Source of the DNA: an uncultured Candidatus Melainabacteria bacterium
GTDB lineage: Bacteria; Cyanobacteriota; Vampirovibrionia; Gastranaerophilales; Gastranaerophilaceae
DNA: 64,000 nucleotides
Assembly (NCBI GenBank): GCA_947570135.1
Contig: CANOTP010000002.1
Span: 1-64,000, forward strand
Direction of reading: 5' to 3'
Shown: in pieces, positions 43,706 to 52,054 of the stretch
Layout of the letters: each line of letters begins with the position of its first letter
How positions within the stretch are numbered: position 1 is the first letter of the stretch
Made by a program: the position numbers and the translations under genes
The notes under the pieces: model-generated
What the model was told of the DNA's origin: nothing
Database searches by the model: none
Seen by the model: only the letters and a program-made list of their open reading frames with translations

Positions 43706-44554
43706 ATGAAAAATTTTTATAAAATAGACAAACTTAATTTCCTGACAGCAGGAATGCCGTTAGCAACTGCTAAGGGCGGATATCCGAGAGCTTTTGAAAT
43801 AATAGAAGATCTGGGACTTGACGGAATGGAAGTCGAATTTGTTCACGGAGTCAGAATGTCTGATGAAACTCGTGCACTCGTTAATAAAATTCAGCAGGAA
43901 AAAAATTTGGTTTTAACGGCTCATGGACCTTTTTATATAAATTTAAATTCTCAAGAACCCGATAAAATAGATGCCAGTGTACAAAGAATAATAGATACCG
44001 CCCAAACAGCCAAGGCTTTTGGCGCATATAGTATAACTTATCATGCAGCTTTTTATATGGGGAAAGACAAAGAAACCGTTTTTGAACAGGTTAAAACACA
44101 GACAAGAAAAATTTTAGATGTATTAGAAGAAAATAATATAAAAATCTGGATTCGCCCCGAAACCACGGGAAAAGCTACTCAATGGGGTGATTATGAAGAA
44201 ATTATCAGGCTTTCAAAAGAATTTGAACAAGTCCTGCCTTGTATAGATTTTTCACACATCCATGCCAGAACAGCTGGTGAATATAATACTTATGATGAAT
44301 TTTGCAAAGTGTTAGACAGAATCGGAACAGAACTTGGCGACTTTGCATTGAATAACTTCCACGCACACCTAGCAGGAATTGAATATACAAAAAAAGGTGA
44401 AAAATGCCACCTGAATTTGGAAGATTCTGATATGAATTACAAGGATTTATTAAAAGCTTTGAAAGAGTTTAACGTAAAAGGAGCACTGGTGTGTGAAAGT
44501 CCTAATATCGAAACTGATGCAAAGCTTTTAAAAGATTATTATATGAGTTTGTAA
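43706..44554 (+). CDS. Endonuclease IV-like TIM-barrel protein
   Basis: This belongs to the AP-endonuclease family 2/deoxyribonuclease IV fold. Likely zinc ligands are spread as expected: LTAHGPFYINL, YHAAFYMG, the Glu of RPETTGK, CIDFSHIHAR, NNFHAHLAG and the final CESPNIE. It is 282 residues long, typical of Nfo. If the assignment is right it repairs abasic sites in DNA. It begins directly after the previous stop (TAG-ATG), an odd place for a repair gene, so a sugar-isomerase-like role is the alternative. Confidence 0.82.
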   Translation: MKNFYKIDKLNFLTAGMPLATAKGGYPRAFEIIEDLGLDGMEVEFVHGVRMSDETRALVNKIQQEKNLVLTAHGPFYINLNSQEPDKIDASVQRIIDTAQTAKAFGAYSITYHAAFYMGKDKETVFEQVKTQTRKILDVLEENNIKIWIRPETTGKATQWGDYEEIIRLSKEFEQVLPCIDFSHIHARTAGEYNTYDEFCKVLDRIGTELGDFALNNFHAHLAGIEYTKKGEKCHLNLEDSDMNYKDLLKALKEFNVKGALVCESPNIETDAKLLKDYYMSL

Positions 44555-44564
44555 GCAAAAAGCA

Positions 44565-44948
44565 TTACCAAACAACTTTTTCAATAAGTTCAATTTCATA
44601 TCCGTCAGGGTCTTGTACAAACGCAATTTTTGTACCTTTTCCGTTTAAATCAAACGGTTCATAAAGGTACTTATACCCTAAATCGTTAAGCTTTTTCGTA
44701 AATTCATCCAACGACTCAACAGAAAAAGCCAAATGACCAAACCCTGAACCAAGGTTATACCCGTCAACAGGTGTTTCATCATTTTCGGTTAATTCTAATT
44801 GAACATTACCTTCTTCATCATTCAAAAAGTAAAGCGTACAATCATCAAGTCTTTTTTGATGATCAAGCTTCATATTTAAAAGTTGCGTATAAAATTTTAT
44901 ACTATCCTGAGCGTTTTTCACCCGAATCATTGTGTGTAAAAGTTTCAT
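44565..44948 (-). CDS. gloA: Glyoxalase I (lactoylglutathione lyase)
   Basis: A member of the vicinal oxygen chelate fold. The four metal ligands are visible: His5 (MKLLHTMIRV), Glu in NVQLELTEN, His in FGHLAFSV and Glu in YEIELIEK. At 127 residues it is standard for the short, nickel-type bacterial enzyme. It would remove methylglyoxal as the thiol adduct. Whether the thiol is glutathione in this organism is not shown. It follows ilvE by 48 bases on the same strand. Confidence 0.9.
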   Translation of the reverse strand: MKLLHTMIRVKNAQDSIKFYTQLLNMKLDHQKRLDDCTLYFLNDEEGNVQLELTENDETPVDGYNLGSGFGHLAFSVESLDEFTKKLNDLGYKYLYEPFDLNGKGTKIAFVQDPDGYEIELIEKVVW

Positions 44949-44996
44949 AATTATTTCCTTTTTAAATATTTTAAACTGATAGAGGAAGGAGCAGTT

Positions 44997-46031
44997 CTAA
45001 TCTATTCTGACAATCCAGCCATCAGGAGCTTCGATTCTTCCTGATTGGATTCCTGTTAATGTATCGTATAACTTTTTAGAAACAGGTCCCATTTCATCCA
45101 TGCCGGAAGGGAAACAGATTTCCGTGCCATGGTCTACAATCTTACCGACAGGAGAAATAACAGCGGCAGTACCGCATAAACCGCATTCTGCCATGTCTTT
45201 TAATTCAGTTAAGTAAATATCTCTTTCTTCGGTTTCTAATCCCAAGTATTCTTTTGCAACATACATTAATGAACGTCTTGTGATTGACGGTAAAATTGTA
45301 TTAGATTTCGGTGTAATAACTTTATTATCTTTGGTTACAAAGAAGAAGTTAGCACCGCCCGTTTCTTCGACTTTTGTACGTGTTAAGGCATCAGGGTATA
45401 AGTTTTCGTCAAAACCTTCCTTGTGAGCCGTTACAATTGCGTGTAAGCTCATTGCATAGTTTAACCCTGCTTTAACATGACCTGTGCCGTTTGGAGCAGC
45501 TCTGTCAAAATCACTTACTTTTAATGTAATAGGTTTAGCACCACCCTTGAAATAAGGTCCTACAGGAGATGCAAAAATCCTGAACTGATATTCTTCTGCA
45601 GGTTTTACACCCATTACAGGTGAAGACCCGAACATATAAGGTCTTAAGTATAAAGAAGCACCTGTTCCGTATGGCGGTACAAATTTTAAGTTAGCTTTTA
45701 CAACTTCTTTTACGGCTTCTAAAAATCTGTCTTGCGGAAACGGAGCCATTTCAAGTCTTTGAGCGGTTTCATACATTCTTTGAGCATTTAAATCAGGTCT
45801 GAACACAACAACATGCCCGTCAACCGTTGTATAAGCCTTCATTCCTTCAAAACATGTTTGAGCATATTGTAAAACTCCTGCACTTTCATTTAAAACGATA
45901 TTTTCGTCTTCAACTAAAGCACCTTCGTCCCACTTGCCGTCTTTGAAATTTGAAACATATCTTTTATCGGTTTTATAGTACCCAAAACCTAAATTTTTCC
46001 AATCTATATCAGCTTTTTCTATCGTTGTCAT
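44997..46031 (-). CDS. ilvE: Branched-chain-amino-acid aminotransferase
   Basis: This fold-type IV PLP enzyme exchanges amino groups of Leu, Ile and Val with 2-oxoglutarate. The PLP Lys is in GTGHVKAGLNYAMSL; RTKVEETGGANFFFV and the GLCGTAAVISPVGKI phosphate loop are present. At 344 residues it is of the longer, BCAT2-like type. The upstream YAQTCFEGMKAYTTVDG is a family hallmark. It begins with ATG after AAGGAG on the minus strand. Confidence 0.95.
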   Translation of the reverse strand: MTTIEKADIDWKNLGFGYYKTDKRYVSNFKDGKWDEGALVEDENIVLNESAGVLQYAQTCFEGMKAYTTVDGHVVVFRPDLNAQRMYETAQRLEMAPFPQDRFLEAVKEVVKANLKFVPPYGTGASLYLRPYMFGSSPVMGVKPAEEYQFRIFASPVGPYFKGGAKPITLKVSDFDRAAPNGTGHVKAGLNYAMSLHAIVTAHKEGFDENLYPDALTRTKVEETGGANFFFVTKDNKVITPKSNTILPSITRRSLMYVAKEYLGLETEERDIYLTELKDMAECGLCGTAAVISPVGKIVDHGTEICFPSGMDEMGPVSKKLYDTLTGIQSGRIEAPDGWIVRID

Positions 46032-46078
46032 AAGCTACTCCTTTTTAAACCTACCATTATCTTAGCATAAAAATTAAA

Positions 46079-46402
46079 CTATAAAAAGGTTACTTCTTTT
46101 ATAAACTTGTGAACACAAGCAAGTTTTTTACGGTTTGATTTTATCAGCTGTAAATATTGTTCAATCTCAGCTAACATATCTTTTGATGAATATTCCTCAA
46201 AAGTAAAAAGTTCACTAATATTTACGCCTAAAATGCTTGGAATTTTTTCAAGAGTTTCAGCAGTAAGAAAATTCTTACCGCACTCAATTTTACTCAAAGT
46301 TTGCTGTGAAATCTCAAGCTTCTCAGCTAATTCTTCCTGCGACATATTTTTGAGTTGTCTGTATTTTTTTATTTGTTTTCCAAAATCAGTTTTTACGTTC
46401 AT
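46079..46402 (-). CDS. XRE-family HTH regulator, 107 residues
   Basis: The HTH domain is at about residues 8-63: FGKQIKKYRQLKNMSQEELAEKLEISQQTLSKIECGKNFLTAETLEKI. The C-terminal tail (AEIEQYLQLIKSNRKKLACVHKFI) resembles that of 38894. AAAGGGG precedes the ATG. It is divergent from a pilin-like gene. An 8-base inverted repeat between them (46428-46456) is a candidate operator. Confidence 0.9.
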   Translation of the reverse strand: MNVKTDFGKQIKKYRQLKNMSQEELAEKLEISQQTLSKIECGKNFLTAETLEKIPSILGVNISELFTFEEYSSKDMLAEIEQYLQLIKSNRKKLACVHKFIKEVTFL

Positions 46403-46427
46403 AATACCCCTTTTATATTACAGAAGT

Positions 46428-46456
46428 ATTTTAAACTTTTTAATAAACTTTAAAAT
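46428..46456. promoter_or_regulatory. Inverted repeat between XRE regulator and pilin gene
   Basis: ATTTTAAA at 46428-46435 and TTTAAAAT at 46449-46456 lie 10 bases upstream of the pilin -35 box and just upstream of the regulator gene. They could be the regulator's binding site. Confidence 0.4.
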
Positions 46457-46465
46457 GTTTTTATA

Positions 46466-46507
46466 TTGACTTTTACGCTTTTAATACGTAATATTAAAAA
46501 CAGGAGG
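46466..46507 (+). promoter_or_regulatory. Promoter and ribosome site of the 46512 pilin gene
   Basis: TTGACT at 46466-46471, a 17-base spacer and TAATAT at 46489-46494 make a near-ideal promoter. AGGAGG at 46502-46507 is a full-consensus ribosome site 4 bases before the ATG. This gene is probably strongly expressed when not repressed. Confidence 0.8.
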
Positions 46508-46511
46508 TGCT

Positions 46512-47243
46512 ATGAAGAATAAATTTGGTTTTACTCTTACCGAGGGTGCTACGCAAGTAACTTTGCTACCAACAGTTGCAAGGTTTGGGTTTACATTGGC
46601 GGAAGTATTAATCACCCTTGGTATAATCGGAGTCGTTGCAGCAATGACTATACCTGCACTGTTAAACAATTATTATGAAAAACAAACAGTAACAAGACTC
46701 AAAAGCACTTATTCAATACTTACAAATGCAATCAGAAGTGCCGAAGAAGAAAATGGTGAAATATCAGCTTTAGATGCAAAATACAATGAAGAAGGAGCAA
46801 CAAAATTAGCAAATCACTTAAAACCTTATTTAAAAATCGCTATAGATTGCGGAACTTTAGATATAAAAGGACACTGTGTTATAACAAAAAATTATAAAGA
46901 ATTAAACGGAAAAAACAGATTAGCATATTATAACGATTCAAGGTTTTATAAATTTGTATTATTAAACGGAGTACATGTTATACTATCAGGAAATGAACAT
47001 AATTTAGATATAAATAAAATGTTAATATATGTCGATACAAACGGCTTAGCAGGACCAAATCAATGGGGAAAAGACTTCTTTCGATTTGAATATGCCGAAG
47101 GTTACGGACTGGTGCCGACAGGTCATCCTTACAAAGGAATTTTTTCTTATAAAACAAATTGTAATAATACAAAAAGCACAGGGGTTGGCTGTGCTTATTA
47201 TATTATAAATTTTAATGATATGAAATATTTACACAAAAAGTAA
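46512..47243 (+). CDS. Pilin-like protein with a doubled prepilin leader motif, 243 residues
   Basis: The start reads MKNKFGFTLTEGATQVTLLP, then TVARFGFTLAEVLITLGIIG. The cleavage-site motif FGFTL(T/A)E therefore occurs twice, 20 residues apart, and only the second copy leads into the hydrophobic helix. The body carries the DTNGLAGPNQWGKDFF loop typical of pilin-like proteins here and four Cys. Translation surely starts at 46512, given the AGGAGG site. Processing could happen at either G-F bond, the second giving a normal pilin with a 26-residue leader. It is divergent from an XRE regulator and convergent with dnaN. Confidence 0.85.
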   Translation: MKNKFGFTLTEGATQVTLLPTVARFGFTLAEVLITLGIIGVVAAMTIPALLNNYYEKQTVTRLKSTYSILTNAIRSAEEENGEISALDAKYNEEGATKLANHLKPYLKIAIDCGTLDIKGHCVITKNYKELNGKNRLAYYNDSRFYKFVLLNGVHVILSGNEHNLDINKMLIYVDTNGLAGPNQWGKDFFRFEYAEGYGLVPTGHPYKGIFSYKTNCNNTKSTGVGCAYYIINFNDMKYLHKK

Positions 47244-48365
47244 TTATCTTATTTGTACAGGCATAATCAAGCAAATAAAATCATCTTCACTGTTTGGTTT
47301 TAAAACTGTAGCTGATAAGCTTGCATTCAATCCGATAATAACTTCATCACTTTCAATAATTCTTAACGCATCAAGCACAAATTTGTAGTTAAAAGCAATC
47401 AAAAGTTCTTCTGCCGTGTATTGAATATCAATTTTATCTTCCGACTTACCTGAATCAGGAGTATCTGCAGACAGAGTCAACTCGTTATCAGCAAAAAGCA
47501 TTTTAACAATACTTGTCTTATCGTTAACCATAACAGAAACTCTTTCCAATGCCGAAATAAGTTGTGAAACGTTAACAACAGCCTGTTTCGGACTTTCTGA
47601 AGGTATAAGCTGATTATATTTAGGAAACTGCCCTTCCAAAAGTCTTGAAATTGTTGTAGTTTTTTCTGTTTTCAGAACAATTGTTGATTTATCTTTGCAA
47701 ATTTTAATTGTTTCATCATCAATAAATCCGCCCATTTTCATAAATTCGTTCAAAGTTCTTGACGGAATAATCAACTGAATTTGTTCGGCAATATCATTTG
47801 TAAGCTTTTCTCTAACCCTTGCAAGTCTGTTACCGTCTGTTGACGCGATTTCCAAAACCCCGTTAGAAAAATCACAAACAATACCTGATAACAGGTTGCT
47901 TACTTCATAATTTGCAGCAGCAAAACCTGCTTGTTTAATAGCTTTCAAAAACGGTTTTAACTCAACATCAAAACATTTAGATTCATCCATTTCATAATTA
48001 GTAACTTCAGGCGGAAATTCTGATGCTGAAATTCCGATAATATCAAATTTTGATTTTTTACAAGTAATATTAACACTTGTACCGTCATTTTCCAACTCAA
48101 AAGTAACAAGTTCATTACCTAATTTTGAAACGATTTCATTTAATTTTTTAGCAGGTAAAGTAATTTTACCGACTTCATCCACTTGAGCATCAACAGTAGT
48201 TGTAACAGTTAAAACAAGATCTGTGGCAGTTAAGCGTACCGTGTTATTTTCCAAAGCTTCAATCAAAATGTTATATAAAACAGGTTGAACAGCTTTTTGA
48301 GAAGTTGCACGTTCAACAATCTTAATTCCGTTAAATAAATCTTCTTTTCTAATTATGAACTTCAT
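47244..48365 (-). CDS. dnaN: DNA polymerase III beta subunit (sliding clamp)
   Basis: This is the ring-shaped clamp that holds the replicative polymerase on DNA. At 373 residues it has three repeated clamp domains. It starts MKFIIRKEDLFNGIKIVERATS and ends DDFICLIMPVQIR, where the M-P-V-x-hydrophobic end is conserved. The second domain includes GIVCDFSNGVLEIASTDGNRLAR. An AAGGAG ribosome site precedes the ATG. dnaA, recF and gyrB are not adjacent. In cyanobacteria, dnaN and not dnaA often marks the origin region. Confidence 0.96.
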   Translation of the reverse strand: MKFIIRKEDLFNGIKIVERATSQKAVQPVLYNILIEALENNTVRLTATDLVLTVTTTVDAQVDEVGKITLPAKKLNEIVSKLGNELVTFELENDGTSVNITCKKSKFDIIGISASEFPPEVTNYEMDESKCFDVELKPFLKAIKQAGFAAANYEVSNLLSGIVCDFSNGVLEIASTDGNRLARVREKLTNDIAEQIQLIIPSRTLNEFMKMGGFIDDETIKICKDKSTIVLKTEKTTTISRLLEGQFPKYNQLIPSESPKQAVVNVSQLISALERVSVMVNDKTSIVKMLFADNELTLSADTPDSGKSEDKIDIQYTAEELLIAFNYKFVLDALRIIESDEVIIGLNASLSATVLKPNSEDDFICLIMPVQIR

Positions 48366-48465
48366 TCCCTATACTCCTTAATTCTTTTACTAAAAGTATA
48401 GAATAAAAGCTTATAAAAGGAAATAATTACAAGGGTTTTAGACATAAAACTTAATGAGAGAATAT

Positions 48466-51400
48466 TTAATCCTCAATATCTATATCAACAGTTCCTGATG
48501 TATTTACGCCAATACTATCTTTAAGTTCTGATTTTACAGTATTTGTTGTCGTAGTATTTATTATTGTAGCAGCTTGATCAGACATACCTGTCTTTGATAA
48601 AACAGGTTTCAAAGATACTAATTTACCCGCAGAAGAATAAATAACATTAAATACTACACCTTCAATAGAAATTTGACCTTTGGTTACCAAATCTTTTCCC
48701 GAACCAACTACGGTTTTACCTGTTATTTCAACTCCCGCCTGTCCTAATTTATTTAAGCTTGTTAATGATTTAGCATATTTACCTATACCAAAAGTTAAAC
48801 CTGTGACAAGACCATCTTGAAGAGCATTTGTCATAATATCTTCAATTTGATCATAAGATAACGGTTCACCACCATTTACAATAACAGAATATGCATTATC
48901 ACTTATTTCAACAGTGGCATTTGCTATAGTTGTTCCTGCCGCAACACTGGCTGCTCCGACTAAAACACCTCCAGCTCCGCCTGTTAATGCCATAACAGCA
49001 GCCGTACCCGCTATTTTAACAACGGATTTTACAACAGCTCCGCCTTTTTGTTGAGAATCGACATAATCTGCGACTGTAGTACTTATATCATTACTAGCAC
49101 CAAATAATGCTCCACCTGTACTTATTAAATCTTTTTTCATTTGCGGTAATGATTTTCCACCTGTATATTTATTAACATTTGCTTGTAAATCTTTTTGCAC
49201 TCCGCTTAAAAATTTTCGCATAAATGTTGTTTTTTGTGCATCTGTAGCTTTATTAGGATCTATACCCTGTTTCATCATTTCTTGATGTAACATAGACATA
49301 ACATCTTGTTTTGATTTTGCAATTCCTGCATCAATCAAGAATTGTGAATATGTTGAACAAAGAGTGCTATAATTTGCTGAATTTATATTTCCCATTGTAT
49401 TTTTAAATACATCAAGTGTTTGTTGTGTAGAAATAGCCATTGCATATTTTTCTTGTTGTTTTCTATATGCTGCAGCTATTTTTTTGTTGTAAGGTACTCC
49501 GAATTGTCTTTCAAACTCTGCATTAAATGCAGCTTCTCCTCCTTTTTTTGAAGCATTAGCTACCGCATTCATCTTTGAATTAAAACGATTTATTTTTGCC
49601 TGAACTATCTCATCCAATTGCTCTGTTTTGCCAAAAATATTACTATATCCACTTTTATTATATAACCATTTCATTCCTTCATATAAATCTGCAGACCAAC
49701 CGTCCGCTTTTAATTGAGCATCTAATGCACTTTGACTTTGTGTTGAAATACCGCGACCTATATCAATAGCATCACTTGAATTTACACTGTTTGCTTCACG
49801 GCTTGTTGTAGTTTCAATTGCTTTTATAGCAGCTACAAGTCTGTCTATAGCAGCATCTAATTTTAAAGTATCACAACTGCCTATACCCATTGACCAAAAA
49901 CTGTCAATTTCTTTTTGTATTGCAGCGATTTCTCCTTTAAGTCTTGGATCATTAGAAGAACCCAAAGCTTTTGCAGCTCTTTGTTTTAATGCTGTTATAA
50001 TTTTTCCTGCGGCATTTTTTCTTTTTTCTAAAGTATTTGAAGTTTCATCAAATATATCAGAAATTAAAGACTTACCTGCAGTATTTCCTTTAGCTGATTT
50101 ATATGAATCTAAAACCCCAATAATATTGTTTGAGTTTATTTTAGCTAAAGAATTTTTAAAGTTATTTTCATCTAAACCCCATTTATGGTTATTTATTGCT
50201 TCATACATACTATCAGCTAAACTACCACCGGCCCGCATTTCTTGTTGTTGTCTTTGTTGTATTCTTGTATGTTCTCTGCCATCTTGTCTTACACTCATGT
50301 TAGAATCCATTCTTTCGGTTACAGGAACATTAATTTTACCTAATGTTGAAACATTAGCATTATTATTCATTTGCTTTATTTTATTTGCAAAATCTCTGAT
50401 AAAATTTTTATCTTTTAATAAACTTGCATCTATTGTACCTTCTTTTACTTCTTTTTGAAGAGCTTCCATAGCTACTTCTTCATAAGAGTGGTACCTTCCA
50501 GGATTTCCCGGCCAAGTTCTTACTTTGCTAAATTGATTCATTTGACCGTTTAATCTGTTTTGTTCCGCAGCATTACCTCTTGCTCGTTCTGATGATGCGC
50601 TAACCTGATTATTTGCATCTGCAGGATGTACACAACGCTCAGGAACCACTATTGATTGTCCTGCTTGTGGTATACCTCCTGGGAAGTGATTTAATCTTCT
50701 TATTTCACTTGGTTTACAGCCAACTCTTTGAGCAAAACTTTCAATGGTTTCACCGGCTTTCATTGTCAATCTGCCGTGACCTTTTCCGTCAAATTTTGCA
50801 CTGTATGTTTGACCATTTATAGTTACTTTTTCAGATAGTTTAAAACCTTCATTATTATATGCTGTTTCTGTTGAATTATCACCTTCAGTTACATTTACGG
50901 TTTTTCCTTTATCGGTAAATACTGTTGTTGTAGTTTTATCTCCTTGGACTATAACTTCTGTTTTACCTGTTTCATTATAAGTTGTTGTAGTTGTTTTATC
51001 TCCCTCTACAACAACTTCGGATAAAAGATTATCTCCATTTGTTGTTCTTGTAATCTGTTTTCCTTGTTGTGTTATATTTTCAATAACATTACCGTTATCT
51101 GAGTATTCGTATGTTGTTGTTTTTTCTAAAGCATCATTACCTTGGTTTTCAACTTTTGAAGTAATGCGTTCATTGCCTTCCGAGTCGTATTCGTAATTAC
51201 TTGTTACGGTTCCTCGTTTGACCTCTTTTGTTTTCGGGTTTCCTGATTCATCATATTCTATTGTTGTAACAGATGTTCCGCCTGCTTGGGTTATAGTCTT
51301 TCTAACAGGTGTTCCGTTTTCTGATATTTGTGTTTCTTCAACATTTCCGTTTGAATCAGTAGTTTTGGTATATGTCAGTTTTCTATCGGCACTAAAAGAT

Positions 51401-51879
51401 TCTTCAATTGTATTTCCGTTTTCATCTTTTTTCGTAACTGTAGATGTTTTATCATTAGTATTAATAGTTTCTACAGAACCGTCATTATTTTTAATTTCTA
51501 CAAAACTTACTCCGTCTTGTGTAAATTCTCTTGTTGAAGCTATTTGGTCGGTATTTGCCTGAATCTCATGCAAAAACTGCATGACAAATTCATTCTTCAT
51601 ATTTGAAGTTTTACCTTTTGAATCCGTCGTCGTTAGTCCAAAATTCTTGATAAAATCTTTTGCTTCGTTTTTATCAAGAAAATCATTTTGTTTTCTACTA
51701 TCAATATTTTGCGTAAAATTTCTAACTTCGTTATCATCTAAAATGCCATTATTATCTGTATCTACCTTATCAAAGATAGATTTCATTTCATCCGATTTAA
51801 GACTTTCTCGTTTTAAGCCGCCTTTCAGACTATTTAAAGATATTCCTGAAGCTTGACCAAAGTTAATCTTTTCTGACAT
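48466..51879 (-). CDS. Large EF-hand/LysM multidomain protein, 1137 residues
   Basis: No full-length family is recognised. In order: a short start with KINFGQA; a canonical EF-hand calcium loop at 40-51 (D-T-D-N-N-G-x-x-D-D-N-E) with a weaker second one near 65-77; and a Thr/Asn/Gly-rich repeat region at about 130-350 resembling RHS/YD repeats (YDESGNP, YDSEGNE, YSDNGNV, YNETGKT). A LysM domain sits at about 378-413 (MKAGETIESFAQRVGCKPSEIRRLN). A long helical, Gln- and Lys-rich part spans 420-940, and a Gly/Ala hydrophobic stretch lies at 950-988. There is no signal peptide. This layout suggests an exported, wall-binding or effector-like protein, but the export route is unknown. Confidence 0.8.
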   Translation of the reverse strand: MSEKINFGQASGISLNSLKGGLKRESLKSDEMKSIFDKVDTDNNGILDDNEVRNFTQNIDSRKQNDFLDKNEAKDFIKNFGLTTTDSKGKTSNMKNEFVMQFLHEIQANTDQIASTREFTQDGVSFVEIKNNDGSVETINTNDKTSTVTKKDENGNTIEESFSADRKLTYTKTTDSNGNVEETQISENGTPVRKTITQAGGTSVTTIEYDESGNPKTKEVKRGTVTSNYEYDSEGNERITSKVENQGNDALEKTTTYEYSDNGNVIENITQQGKQITRTTNGDNLLSEVVVEGDKTTTTTYNETGKTEVIVQGDKTTTTVFTDKGKTVNVTEGDNSTETAYNNEGFKLSEKVTINGQTYSAKFDGKGHGRLTMKAGETIESFAQRVGCKPSEIRRLNHFPGGIPQAGQSIVVPERCVHPADANNQVSASSERARGNAAEQNRLNGQMNQFSKVRTWPGNPGRYHSYEEVAMEALQKEVKEGTIDASLLKDKNFIRDFANKIKQMNNNANVSTLGKINVPVTERMDSNMSVRQDGREHTRIQQRQQQEMRAGGSLADSMYEAINNHKWGLDENNFKNSLAKINSNNIIGVLDSYKSAKGNTAGKSLISDIFDETSNTLEKRKNAAGKIITALKQRAAKALGSSNDPRLKGEIAAIQKEIDSFWSMGIGSCDTLKLDAAIDRLVAAIKAIETTTSREANSVNSSDAIDIGRGISTQSQSALDAQLKADGWSADLYEGMKWLYNKSGYSNIFGKTEQLDEIVQAKINRFNSKMNAVANASKKGGEAAFNAEFERQFGVPYNKKIAAAYRKQQEKYAMAISTQQTLDVFKNTMGNINSANYSTLCSTYSQFLIDAGIAKSKQDVMSMLHQEMMKQGIDPNKATDAQKTTFMRKFLSGVQKDLQANVNKYTGGKSLPQMKKDLISTGGALFGASNDISTTVADYVDSQQKGGAVVKSVVKIAGTAAVMALTGGAGGVLVGAASVAAGTTIANATVEISDNAYSVIVNGGEPLSYDQIEDIMTNALQDGLVTGLTFGIGKYAKSLTSLNKLGQAGVEITGKTVVGSGKDLVTKGQISIEGVVFNVIYSSAGKLVSLKPVLSKTGMSDQAATIINTTTTNTVKSELKDSIGVNTSGTVDIDIED

Positions 51880-51951
51880 TTTTACGCCTCATATTCTATA
51901 CATCTGTATAGTTCTACGACAGTTTTTCAGAAAATATTTAACAAAATTTGG

Positions 51952-51989
51952 GCCTCGCCTCGCCTCGCATCATATCATATCATATAAGG
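51952..51989. repeat. Two adjacent 5-base tandem repeats
   Basis: GCCTC is repeated three times at 51952-51966. It is followed at once by CATAT-type units repeated three times up to about 51986. They lie between the large protein's start and the end of the family 39 glycosyltransferase gene. Such runs can vary in length by slippage. Confidence 0.7.
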
Positions 51990-52054
51990 CATTATAACTG
52001 AGTTTCAGCTGTTTTAAATTCGTATTTACAATTCGTTACAATAGACAAATAATA

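Noticed and set aside
51952-51989. Possible CRISPR repeat
   Set aside because: The units are 5 bases without spacers; no repeat-spacer array is present anywhere in the window.
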